Shown here in pieces: positions 1-5,993 of a stretch of 33,475 nucleotides of DNA; position 1 is the first letter of the stretch; every line of letters starts with the position of its first letter. The translations under genes and the position numbers were made by a program. Origin of the DNA: an uncultured Chloroflexota bacterium (lineage in GTDB: Bacteria > Chloroflexota > Anaerolineae > UBA4142 > SHND01). The notes under the pieces were generated by a model. The model did not search any database. It worked only from the letters and a program-made list of their open reading frames with translations, and had not been told where the DNA came from. Location of the stretch: the NCBI GenBank assembly GCA_937870825.1, contig CALMZO010000040.1, forward strand, positions 1-33,475, read 5' to 3'.

Positions 1-129
1 GTCACAGTGCCTGCCCTGCCCGGCTGCATTTCCGAAGGCGACAATTATGATGAGGCGCTTGAAAATATCAAAGACGCAATCCAATTGTATTTGCGCGCGG
101 TGGCGAAAAAAGTTGAGCAACGCAAATAA
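1..129 (+). CDS. HicB-like antitoxin, C-terminal fragment
   Basis: Reading frame 1 is open from the first base to TAA at 127-129 and gives 42 residues including VPALPGCISEGD, then an amphipathic helix (NYDEALENIKDAIQLYL). The L-P-G-C-x-x-x-G-D-x-x-x-E-A-L-x-N-x-x-x-A-I pattern is the hallmark of the HicB fold, the partner of the HicA RNA-binding toxin in type II toxin-antitoxin pairs. The start and any hicA gene lie upstream of the window, so it is unknown whether a toxin is present. Many lone HicB-like proteins exist, so the antitoxin role is inferred from family only. Confidence 0.75.
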   Translation, partial: VTVPALPGCISEGDNYDEALENIKDAIQLYLRAVAKKVEQRK

Positions 130-191
130 TTTCCCTCATTTCCCTCATTTCCTTCCCCCTTTGTCACCCGCTCACCCCCTCACCCGTTCAC
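129..191. repeat. two adjacent short tandem repeats (9-bp and 8-bp units)
   Basis: Directly after the HicB-like stop codon come three copies of a 9-bp unit (ATTTCCCTC, 129-155, the last copy with one change). From 164 to 191 there are 3.5 copies of an 8-bp unit (TCACCCGC-like). The second array runs over the stop codon of the translin-family gene (180-182), so its last residues are encoded by repeat sequence. The same 9-bp unit returns at 8723-8749 and 18125-18146. Confidence 0.8.
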
Positions 192-812
192 TTTTCCTTC
201 AAATTCCTTGAGTCGTTCTTCCAACTTTTCCTGCCGCCACGCCACCGTCAAATCCCCGCGCGTTTTTTCCAACACGCCGCGCACAATGTCCGTTTGACGC
301 CTTAAGCCGCCCGTGAGCGCGTCGGGAAAATCCATCGTCACGAGCATTGAATAAATATCGTCCATCGCTTGCAGCATCGCTTCACTGCGTTCCAATTGTT
401 CGTGCCGAATAATGTCGAGAATGTAGCGGCGCATTTCCGTTGCCGCTTCGCCGAGTCCATTCAAATACGCGGCGTAATCCACGCCCAACGCGTCGGGGTC
501 AGGAATCGGCTGGTTCGTCAGCAGCGCGAGAACAATGTGCGCTTCGGTCACTTCTTTTAACGCGTCTTGTACGTAACCCGTGTAATGCAAATCAGGATAC
601 GGCGCGACATCCGCTTTCATCGCGTCGGCGACACTGCGCGCCGTTTCCAAAATTTTCGCGGCGTTGTCATATTCTCCGCGATGCGACGCGCGAATCGAAA
701 GCGAACAATGCCGAATCACTTCGCGCGATTTCACCAGCGCGGCGTCGCGGGCTGCTGTTTTTGCTACAAACGTTTGTCGAATTTTTTCTTCGATGAGTTC
801 AAGTCCTTCCAT
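180..812 (-). CDS. translin/TRAX family protein
   Basis: 210 residues, almost entirely helical. Diagnostic stretches are SREVIRHCSLSIRASHRGEY near the N-terminus, YPDLHYTGYVQDALKEVTEA in the middle, and FPDALTGGLRRQTDIVRGVL followed by EKTRGDLTVA at the C-terminus. These match the translin family, whose eukaryotic members form RNA/ssDNA-binding octamers (C3PO) and whose archaeal members are ribonucleases. The acidic pair expected for a TRAX-type active site cannot be assigned safely by eye. The ATG at 812 is preceded by AAAGGA at 6-nt spacing. It is divergent from the hydroxylase gene, with about 97 bp between them. Such proteins are often mislabelled haloacid dehalogenase in databases. Its role here is unknown. 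Confidence 0.8.
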   Translation of the reverse strand: MEGLELIEEKIRQTFVAKTAARDAALVKSREVIRHCSLSIRASHRGEYDNAAKILETARSVADAMKADVAPYPDLHYTGYVQDALKEVTEAHIVLALLTNQPIPDPDALGVDYAAYLNGLGEAATEMRRYILDIIRHEQLERSEAMLQAMDDIYSMLVTMDFPDALTGGLRRQTDIVRGVLEKTRGDLTVAWRQEKLEERLKEFEGKVNG

Positions 813-867
813 TCAAAATCCTTTCGCAGTCAAGATAACAATGTTATAGCACAAGCAGACAATCAAG

Positions 868-873
868 TATAAT
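868..873 (+). promoter_or_regulatory. -10 element for the hydroxylase/ATP-grasp operon
   Basis: A TATAAT hexamer, preceded by TCAAG, lies 36 bp before the hydroxylase start codon in the divergent gap. No good -35 box is visible at 16-18 bp, so this is an extended -10 style promoter at best. The same TCAAGTATAAT string occurs before the MBL-fold gene on the other strand (25,471-25,480). Confidence 0.5.
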
Positions 874-909
874 TTTGTTCATTCCGTCACTTGGGGTTCG
901 GGAGAGCGT

Positions 910-1488
910 ATGAGCGAAATACAATTCCTTTGCCAACAACCGCGCGTCTACATGATTGACCATTTCGCAAGCGCGGACGAACTCGTGCCCATTCTCGACA
1001 TTGTGCGTGACCCGCAGCAACTCGCGCAACGCGGCATCATAACGCAGCACAACAAGGCAGGCGTTTCGTTTGAATGGCAAGTGCAGAGCGAACCAATGTT
1101 GAAAATGCTTGTCGAACGAACGTACGCGCGTTTGGGTTTCTATAACGATTTGGGGTACACGCTGCGCTTTCGCAACTACCAAGTCGGCGAATATCATCCG
1201 GGACATCTCGACGCGTATCAAGTCGAAAAATTTTTTCTCGTCGCCACTGCTATTTTATATTTGAACGATACGACAGAAGGGGGCGAAACATTTTTCCCGC
1301 GCGCGCAGCCGCACCCAATTTCCATCGCGCCGCAAGCGGGGCGGCTGGCGATTTGGTTCAATTACACCCGCGACGGCGAACGTGATGAAGCCGCGTTCCA
1401 CGAAGCATTGCCCGTGCGCGTCGGCGAAAAACTGACGCTGACGAATTTTATCTACAAGCCGCTCGAGTATGCCAATCGGGAGTTATGA
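910..1488 (+). CDS. 2-oxoglutarate/Fe(II)-dependent hydroxylase, prolyl 4-hydroxylase-like
   Basis: 192 residues with a full 2OG-Fe(II) dioxygenase core: H99-x-D101 (in YHPGHLDAY), the TTEGGETFFP strand at 121-130, distal H164 (AFHEALPV), and K174 in GEKLTLTNF as likely 2-oxoglutarate anchor. Family members hydroxylate Pro, Asp or other side chains using O2 and 2-oxoglutarate; soluble bacterial ones often act on peptides. The ATG at 910 has GGGAG at 900-904. The stop codon is only 3 nt before the ATP-grasp start, so the two are co-transcribed and probably translationally coupled. They point at the small-peptide operon on the opposite strand, whose peptide C carries repeated Q-P-(S/T)-G sites. 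That this enzyme modifies those peptides is inference from context. Confidence 0.85.
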   Translation: MSEIQFLCQQPRVYMIDHFASADELVPILDIVRDPQQLAQRGIITQHNKAGVSFEWQVQSEPMLKMLVERTYARLGFYNDLGYTLRFRNYQVGEYHPGHLDAYQVEKFFLVATAILYLNDTTEGGETFFPRAQPHPISIAPQAGRLAIWFNYTRDGERDEAAFHEALPVRVGEKLTLTNFIYKPLEYANREL

Positions 1489-1491
1489 ACA

Positions 1492-2358
1492 ATGCGATTC
1501 GTTCGAAACCTACGTTTCGTGTGTGTGAATGATTCCGTGCCGCCGCAAACGCCGCGTTCGCTGAAAGAAGCGTGCGCCACGCGTGGAATTGAATATGTGG
1601 AAATTGACGCGCGTTCGTTCGATTACGCGCCTGAAAAACAATTGTCACGCGGCGATATGATGTATCGTCCGGCGATTTCGCTTGTCGCCATGCGCGTCGA
1701 ACAATTTTTGTGGAATCAAGGTGTCGCCACATTTTACGCGCAGCCCGACGGCGTTTTCTTTGGCGCGATTACGCCGCCCTTGCGTTTTGAACGCGCGGGC
1801 TTGCCGATTCCGCGCACCGTGTATTGTTCGACGACGAATCGCGCAATGATTCAGAAATATGTTGAGCGCGTCGGCGGCTTGCCATTGATTGTAAAAATAC
1901 TCGGACATTCGCGCGGCGTCGGCGTGATTCGCGTGGACTCGCTGCCCGCGTTGTATTCGCTGCTCGATTATGAATTGAGTCAAGGCGCGAATCCTTTGCT
2001 CGCGCAGTACATTGACGACGCGGCGCATTGGCGGCTGCTCGTGTTGGGAGACCGCGTGATTGCTTCGTATCGCAATGCGCCGCTGCCCAACGATTTTCGT
2101 CCGCATGTCGCAGAGGGCAGAACGCAGTTCGATGTTGCGCCAAGCAAAGCAATGCAAGATGTCGCGGTGCGCGCGGTGAATTCGATGCGCTTGGAATTTG
2201 GCGGCGTAGATTTTTTGCAACAAGCGGACGGAAAATTTTTTTTACTCGAAACAAATTTTCCTTGCTACTTTTATCACGCGCAAGAATTGGGCGGAATTGA
2301 TGTGGCGGGGCTGATGGTGGATTTTCTTGCCGCAAAAGCAAAGGAATTTGAAAAATAA
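1492..2358 (+). CDS. RimK-like ATP-grasp ligase
   Basis: 288 residues. The N-terminal ~100 form a small alpha/beta domain. The ATP-grasp core has the nucleotide-binding lysine and glycine-rich loop (IVKILGHSRGVGVIRV, K135 onward), LLAQYID (169-175), the HWRLLVLGDRVIASYRNA strand pair, and the metal-binding E253-x-N255 in FLLETNFP. RimK-type enzymes join a carboxylate to an amine or hydroxyl through an acyl-phosphate; relatives make the ester and amide crosslinks of graspetides (microviridins) or add amino-acid tails. It is the second gene of a two-gene operon with the hydroxylase and ends 55 bp from the convergent peptide A gene, separated by a two-way terminator. Substrate unknown; the neighbouring small peptides are the obvious candidates. 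Confidence 0.85.
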   Translation: MRFVRNLRFVCVNDSVPPQTPRSLKEACATRGIEYVEIDARSFDYAPEKQLSRGDMMYRPAISLVAMRVEQFLWNQGVATFYAQPDGVFFGAITPPLRFERAGLPIPRTVYCSTTNRAMIQKYVERVGGLPLIVKILGHSRGVGVIRVDSLPALYSLLDYELSQGANPLLAQYIDDAAHWRLLVLGDRVIASYRNAPLPNDFRPHVAEGRTQFDVAPSKAMQDVAVRAVNSMRLEFGGVDFLQQADGKFFLLETNFPCYFYHAQELGGIDVAGLMVDFLAAKAKEFEK

Positions 2359-2390
2359 AACCGATTCTGCTGGTGTGCAGAATCGGTTTT
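2357..2390. terminator. bidirectional intrinsic terminator between convergent operons
   Basis: Perfect 10-bp stem CCGATTCTGC (2361-2370) / GCAGAATCGG (2377-2386) with a 6-nt loop. It is followed by T5 on the plus strand and by an A-rich stretch on the left that gives a T tract on the minus strand. It can end both the ATP-grasp transcript and the peptide A transcript. Confidence 0.9.
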
Positions 2391-2412
2391 TCTTGTCACG
2401 CGAAACGCGCGT

Positions 2413-2649
2413 TCAACCTTGCCCCATTTTCATCTGCGCTTCCGCGCCGGAAAATTTCGAGACGCGTTCGTCCAATTGTCCCGACATGCTTTCAAAATTT
2501 TCGGGCGTCAGTCCGCGTAACGATGCGAGTTCGGCATCGCTCAATTCATATCCCGCCAACGCCGCGCCCGGGTCATTGAACAACATGTTCATAAATTCGG
2601 GTTCGCTCGCGGCGCGCGCAATGATGGTGTGAACGATTTCTTGCGACAT
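2413..2649 (-). CDS. peptide A: putative RiPP precursor, NHLP/Nif11-like leader
   Basis: 78 residues. The N-terminal ~50 follow the NHLP/Nif11-type leader pattern: helix, then EFMNMLFNDPGAALAGYELS and DAELASLRGL. It ends with the signature LDERVSK at 59-65 and a 13-residue tail (FSGAEAQ, then MKMGQG). ATG at 2649 is chosen because GAGGTGAT lies 6-7 nt upstream; an earlier in-frame GTG (2658) is part of that ribosome site. It is the last gene before the terminator, 58 bp after peptide B. Known family behaviour: such leaders recruit maturation enzymes to a C-terminal core that is later cut off. No cleavage site of the classical Gly-Gly type is seen before the tail. Function as a precursor is inferred from the shared signature with B, C and D. 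Confidence 0.75.
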   Translation of the reverse strand: MSQEIVHTIIARAASEPEFMNMLFNDPGAALAGYELSDAELASLRGLTPENFESMSGQLDERVSKFSGAEAQMKMGQG

Positions 2650-2707
2650 CTTTATCACCTCTTTTGGTTATCTTGCTTTCGCGAAACGTTCGTTGTGACC
2701 ACATGGG

Positions 2708-2923
2708 CTAAAAGTCGCAGATACAAAGCTTGCTCACGCGCTCATCCACCATTCGTTCCGCGTCTTGAAACTCGGCAATGTCCATGTTCGTCAAGGCGTC
2801 ACGCTCTTCGGCTGTGAGGTCGAACGCCGCCAATGTATTCATCGGGTTGGCGGCAAGGTCACGCCGAAACGCCGTATCTATCACCAATCTGCCCACCACT
2901 TGTTCGATTGCCATTTTGCTCAT
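2708..2923 (-). CDS. peptide B: putative RiPP precursor with CxC tail
   Basis: 71 residues, homologous in layout to peptide A (FRRDLAANPMNTLAAFDLTA, EERDAL), with the signature VDERVSK at exactly the same residues, 59-65. The tail is only six residues, LCICDF, with two cysteines that could carry a thioether, disulfide or metal. The ATG at 2923 is preferred because GGAGGG lies 8 nt upstream. The frame stays open further upstream, to 3013, past another SD-like GGAGGTG, but that extension is basic, low-complexity and has no family support. The gene starts 110 bp downstream of the M50 gene stop, same strand. Confidence 0.75.
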   Translation of the reverse strand: MSKMAIEQVVGRLVIDTAFRRDLAANPMNTLAAFDLTAEERDALTNMDIAEFQDAERMVDERVSKLCICDF

Positions 2924-3033
2924 TTCAGTTCCCTCCGGCTCCCTTTGGAGCGAATTTGAATTTTTGTACCTACGCCGTCGTTTCCAGTTCTGTTCAGGGC
3001 ACATCACCTCCAATCACCGATACCGTCAAGTCT

Positions 3034-5277
3034 CTACCCCACACCACGCGGCAATTCGTCGAGCCGCTTGTGCGTTTCCAAACGCATTTGGGAAAGTTGC
3101 GTGAGCTGCTCACCGCGATTCAGATAATTCAAGAGCACGTCGTTGAAATCCTGGCGACTCAGCGTGAGCAATTCCGTCGGTTCGATGGCGCGCACGGTGG
3201 CAGTACGCGGCACATTCATCAACAACGCGATTTCGCCCACCGCTTCGCCGCGCCCGCGCGTCGCGACAACATTTCCATTTTGAATAATTTCAATTTGCCC
3301 CGAACGCACAATATAAAAACGGTCTCCCAATTCGCCTTGCCGTATGATTTCCGTACCCGCCGCTACGGAAAGTGGTACGAGCTTGCTCAAAAGCAAATCG
3401 AGTTCAGCGGGCGTGAGGTCATGCAAAAGAGGAATGGCTGCAATCTCGCTGCGATATTGCAGCGATGCTTCCATCTTTTTTCGCGTTTGCAAATCGTTAA
3501 ACAACAGCGCGTCGAAATCGTCGTGGTTGAGCCACAACACGCGGCTCGGTTCCACCGCGACGACAGTGGCAACACGCGGCTTGTGATACAACAACGCGAG
3601 TTCGCCAAAATAGTTTCCCGAGCCCAAACGATTCACCGCTTCGCCATTTTCCAACACTTCAAACGCGCCGCGCACGACAATGTAAAATTTGTCGCCCTCT
3701 TCGCCTTGCCGCACCACTTCCGTTCCTTCGGCAATATCTTGGGCGCGCATCGCCCGCGCAATTTGCAAGAGACGCGGTTCGGGAACATCCTTCCACAGCG
3801 GCACCGCGCGCAGCGCGTCCAACGCTTCGCGATGCAAACGCGCCGCGGCGCGTTCGCCCAACGCGCCCGCGCGCAAAAAGGTGGAGGTGATGAGCCGCCG
3901 CGCGAGAGAATACAACGCGAGCGCAAGCGGAATGGATATCAACGCGACGAGCAAAATCACCGCGCCTTGCGCCAAAAGATTTCCGCTCGCGAGCGCTTCA
4001 CCAACGACGCGTCCAATCCGCAATTCCCAAAAACGCAGCGCGAGATAGATTGCAAAAAACGAATACGCCAGAGAGGCAAGCCCGAACAGCGCGAAAAATT
4101 TTTCCTCACGCGTAAGCGTTTCACGCGCGCGCATTTTTTTCCAGAATGTGTTGCGGACAAATCCCAACGCCCGCGCGCGCAGCGACGGTTTTTCGAGCAG
4201 GTCCACCAACAAATAATAGCCGTCGAGTTCAAGCAGCGGATTGAAATTAAAGAGCGCGTTGACGAGCAGCACCAAGCCCCACGCAAACAAAAACGCGCCC
4301 AACGCGCCTTCCGGCAACAGCAGCGCGCCGAGCGCGCACACTCCGCCTAGTACAAGTCCCGTGTACGGTCCCGCAAATGACGTGATGAGCCGCTTGCCGC
4401 GCGGCGACATCCAAATATCCGTCGTATCCACGTATCCCGCCGGCAGTCCATAATACAACAACAAGCCCCCGCGCGGCACATAACGCCCCGCATGTTTCAC
4501 CGCCATCGCGTGTCCGAGTTCGTGAATGATGAGCGTCACCGATTGGAGCAAAAGAATGACGAGGATACCCGTCACATATGAACCGCCAATTTGAAATAAG
4601 GGATAACGCTGTCGCGCCAGCTCTTCCAGATAAATCAGCGGACCGAGAATACTCAACACGATTCCGATGAGGACAGCAGGGCGCGTAAAAAAAATCCAGC
4701 CCAACGCGCGGTACATTTTTTCCATCTGCGTATCAATGTTGTGAACGGAGAGATTTGAAAAAAGAAAACCGCGCACGACGCGCGCGACAAAATTCGTTGC
4801 CTCGAAAGGTTTCAACCTCGCGTCGAGCGCGGCATACACATTCAGCGGCGGCGCGATGAGAAATTGATGTGAACGCAAAAGTTGCACGAGCCCACTGATG
4901 CGCGGGAGGGCGAGGACGCCGTTCTTTTGGTAATACTCGACGACGAGGATTTTCACCGTGCGCGTGCCGTCCATCAACGACAGCATCTCGTACTCTTTCG
5001 GGTCGAGCTTGAGATACGTGTTCGCGGCGGGATTGCGAATGACGACGTACGGACTCCCGTACCGCGTCGTTTGATGCGACGCCTCGATGTTTGGCACGAC
5101 GCGCGGGCGCGCTTCAATCGGCATGAGCGCGCGTTCCAGCGCGTCCCAGATGTTTCGATTGTTCAACGAGTGGGCGTGCTGCAACGTGAAACCCAAGCGT
5201 TCCCATGCCGTCGCGCTAGCGGTCATAGCATCCACAATGCAATTTAAAGTTTCCTCTTGTGACGCGTCATAATGCAT
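3034..5277 (-). CDS. PqqD-like domain / M50 metalloprotease / dual cyclic-nucleotide-binding membrane protein
   Basis: 747 residues. Residues ~72-145 (YVVIRNPAANTYLKLDPKEY, MDGTRTV) resemble PqqD/RRE domains that bind RiPP leader peptides. A membrane core follows with about eight hydrophobic segments (~195-460), the zinc motif H252-E-L-G-H256, and NPLLELDGYY (346-355) giving the third ligand, as in M50 site-2 proteases and YydH-type 'putative peptide zinc metalloproteases'. Two cNMP domains follow (~490-600 and ~615-725), each with an intact phosphate-binding cassette (FGELALLYHKPRVAT; VGEIALLMNVPRTAT). Role inferred: leader-guided processing or immunity/export of the flanking peptides, gated by a cyclic nucleotide. 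The ATG at 5277 has only a weak GGGTGA site directly before it, so the true start may lie somewhat downstream. It sits between peptide pairs C/D and A/B. Confidence 0.85.
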   Translation of the reverse strand: MHYDASQEETLNCIVDAMTASATAWERLGFTLQHAHSLNNRNIWDALERALMPIEARPRVVPNIEASHQTTRYGSPYVVIRNPAANTYLKLDPKEYEMLSLMDGTRTVKILVVEYYQKNGVLALPRISGLVQLLRSHQFLIAPPLNVYAALDARLKPFEATNFVARVVRGFLFSNLSVHNIDTQMEKMYRALGWIFFTRPAVLIGIVLSILGPLIYLEELARQRYPLFQIGGSYVTGILVILLLQSVTLIIHELGHAMAVKHAGRYVPRGGLLLYYGLPAGYVDTTDIWMSPRGKRLITSFAGPYTGLVLGGVCALGALLLPEGALGAFLFAWGLVLLVNALFNFNPLLELDGYYLLVDLLEKPSLRARALGFVRNTFWKKMRARETLTREEKFFALFGLASLAYSFFAIYLALRFWELRIGRVVGEALASGNLLAQGAVILLVALISIPLALALYSLARRLITSTFLRAGALGERAAARLHREALDALRAVPLWKDVPEPRLLQIARAMRAQDIAEGTEVVRQGEEGDKFYIVVRGAFEVLENGEAVNRLGSGNYFGELALLYHKPRVATVVAVEPSRVLWLNHDDFDALLFNDLQTRKKMEASLQYRSEIAAIPLLHDLTPAELDLLLSKLVPLSVAAGTEIIRQGELGDRFYIVRSGQIEIIQNGNVVATRGRGEAVGEIALLMNVPRTATVRAIEPTELLTLSRQDFNDVLLNYLNRGEQLTQLSQMRLETHKRLDELPRGVG

Positions 5278-5373
5278 TCACCCGGAAGCGCGTCTATACC
5301 GACATCTTCTCCATCCGGTCGAGTACCACGCCGCCCTCCAAACGCGTTTCTCCAAGTTCGCGGGCGTGGCTCA

Positions 5374-5419
5374 CAATGCAGGAAACCGCGCAAGAATAAC
5401 GCGCAGTTTCCTGACATTG
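5374..5419 (-). other. long hairpin between peptide C and the M50 gene
   Basis: The arms 5374-5391 (CAATGCAGGAAACCGCGC) and 5401-5419 (GCGCAGTTTCCTGACATTG) pair over about 18 bp with one mismatch and one bulged base, with a 9-nt loop. It lies in the 160-bp gap, starting about 20 nt after the peptide C stop on the minus strand. No T tract follows on the minus strand, so it is more likely an RNA-stabilising or processing structure than a full terminator. Such structures often keep precursor-peptide mRNA in excess over enzyme mRNA. Confidence 0.6.
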
Positions 5420-5437
5420 CATTGCGAACGTTCAGCT

Positions 5438-5674
5438 TTATTCGCCAAAGCCGGATGGCTGCACCTCAGCATTGACGGGTGGAAATCCTGTCGGCTGAAC
5501 GTCCGCATTGACGGATTGGAATCCTGACGGCTGAACGGCGAGTTTGCTGACACGCGCATCGAGTTGGGTCGACTCGACAGTCCCCGCATCAACACGGATG
5601 CCTTGAGGTGTGTTGCCCCGCGCCTGCGCTTCGACGAGGGCTTCGATATTTTGTTCATTCATTTGCGTATCCAT
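5438..5674 (-). CDS. peptide C: putative RiPP precursor with tandem 12-residue core repeats
   Basis: 78 residues. The leader (MNEQNIEALVEAQARG, 5-20) is clearly related to that of peptide D (HELEALVEQQAQ). The signature LDARVSK is at 38-44. The remaining 34 residues are 2.7 copies of a 12-residue repeat, V-Q-P-(S/T)-G-F-x-x-V-N-A-(D/E), with period V47/V59/V71. Each unit offers a Pro, a Ser/Thr and an acidic residue, which are possible sites for hydroxylation and for ester or amide crosslinks by the nearby hydroxylase and ATP-grasp enzymes (inference). ATG at 5674 has AAGGAG at 7-8 nt spacing, and upstream in-frame codons lack a ribosome site. It starts 41 bp after the peptide D stop. Confidence 0.75.
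   Translation of the reverse strand: MDTQMNEQNIEALVEAQARGNTPQGIRVDAGTVESTQLDARVSKLAVQPSGFQSVNADVQPTGFPPVNAEVQPSGFGE
5451..5536. repeat. 36-bp tandem repeat encoding the peptide C core
   Basis: Two full 36-bp units (5451-5486, 5487-5522) and a 14-bp partial unit (5523-5536). The length is a multiple of 3, so units can be gained or lost without a frameshift. Differences between units are partly silent, so the duplication is not brand new. Confidence 0.85.
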
Positions 5675-5715
5675 TGTCTGACTCCTTTTTGAATACGGGG
5701 GCGTGCCGGGCAAAC

Positions 5716-5907
5716 TTAATCGCCCCAAATAATTCCATCGCTTGCGATGGAACTTGCGCGGTTGCCCCAGACTACGCCTTTGGTTACGCGCGTGTCCAAT
5801 TCGTTCTCGGTCAGCGCGGAATCCTCCGTCGCGATGCCTTCTTGCTCGTCCGCTTGAGCTTGCTGCTCGACCAATGCTTCGAGCTCGTGTTCTTGACCCT
5901 TTTCCAT
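5716..5907 (-). CDS. peptide D: putative RiPP precursor with VVWGN / IIWGD tail
   Basis: 63 residues. The leader matches peptide C (E-H-E-L-E-A-L-V-E-Q-Q-A against E-Q-N-I-E-A-L-V-E-A-Q-A), and the signature LDTRVTK is at 37-43. The 20-residue tail begins GVVWGN and ends DGIIWGD, a near repeat of a W-G-(N/D) unit around a Ser/Ala-rich middle. ATG at 5907 has a strong AGGAGG site 6-7 nt upstream, so longer in-frame starts are rejected. It is the first peptide after the Crp/Fnr gene (86-bp gap) and 41 bp before peptide C. Similar IVWGD-type strings occur in tails of some secreted subtilases (recalled knowledge), so the tail may be a recognised processing element; precursor function is inferred. 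Confidence 0.72.
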   Translation of the reverse strand: MEKGQEHELEALVEQQAQADEQEGIATEDSALTENELDTRVTKGVVWGNRASSIASDGIIWGD

Positions 5908-5963
5908 AGTTGCCCTCCTAAATGATTTTATCAACAATATATCCAAGCAATGGCTGTTTGTCT

Positions 5964-5977
5964 GCAACCTTGGTTGC
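5964..5977. promoter_or_regulatory. operator-like dyad before peptide D
   Basis: GCAACC-TT-GGTTGC is a 6-2-6 dyad in the gap between the crp-like gene stop and peptide D. An AT-rich stretch with a possible -10 (TAAAAT, minus strand, about 5,930) lies between it and the AGGAGG site. The position suits control of the peptide genes by the adjacent Crp/Fnr protein, but the sequence is not the classical TGTGA-N6-TCACA site. This is inference. Confidence 0.3.
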
Positions 5978-5993
5978 GCTCGGACAAGATTTT

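Noticed and set aside
1..129. Complete toxin-antitoxin system
   Set aside because: Only the HicB-like end is inside the window; no HicA-like frame follows it.
2924..3013. N-terminal extension of peptide B behind GGAGGTG
   Set aside because: Basic low-complexity residues with no counterpart in peptide A, and the inner ATG has a better-spaced GGAGGG.
2833..4350. Long plus-strand open frame (505 codons) opposite the M50 gene
   Set aside because: Composition is Arg/Gln/His-rich without motifs; it is the antisense shadow of the M50-cNMP gene, which has clear domains.
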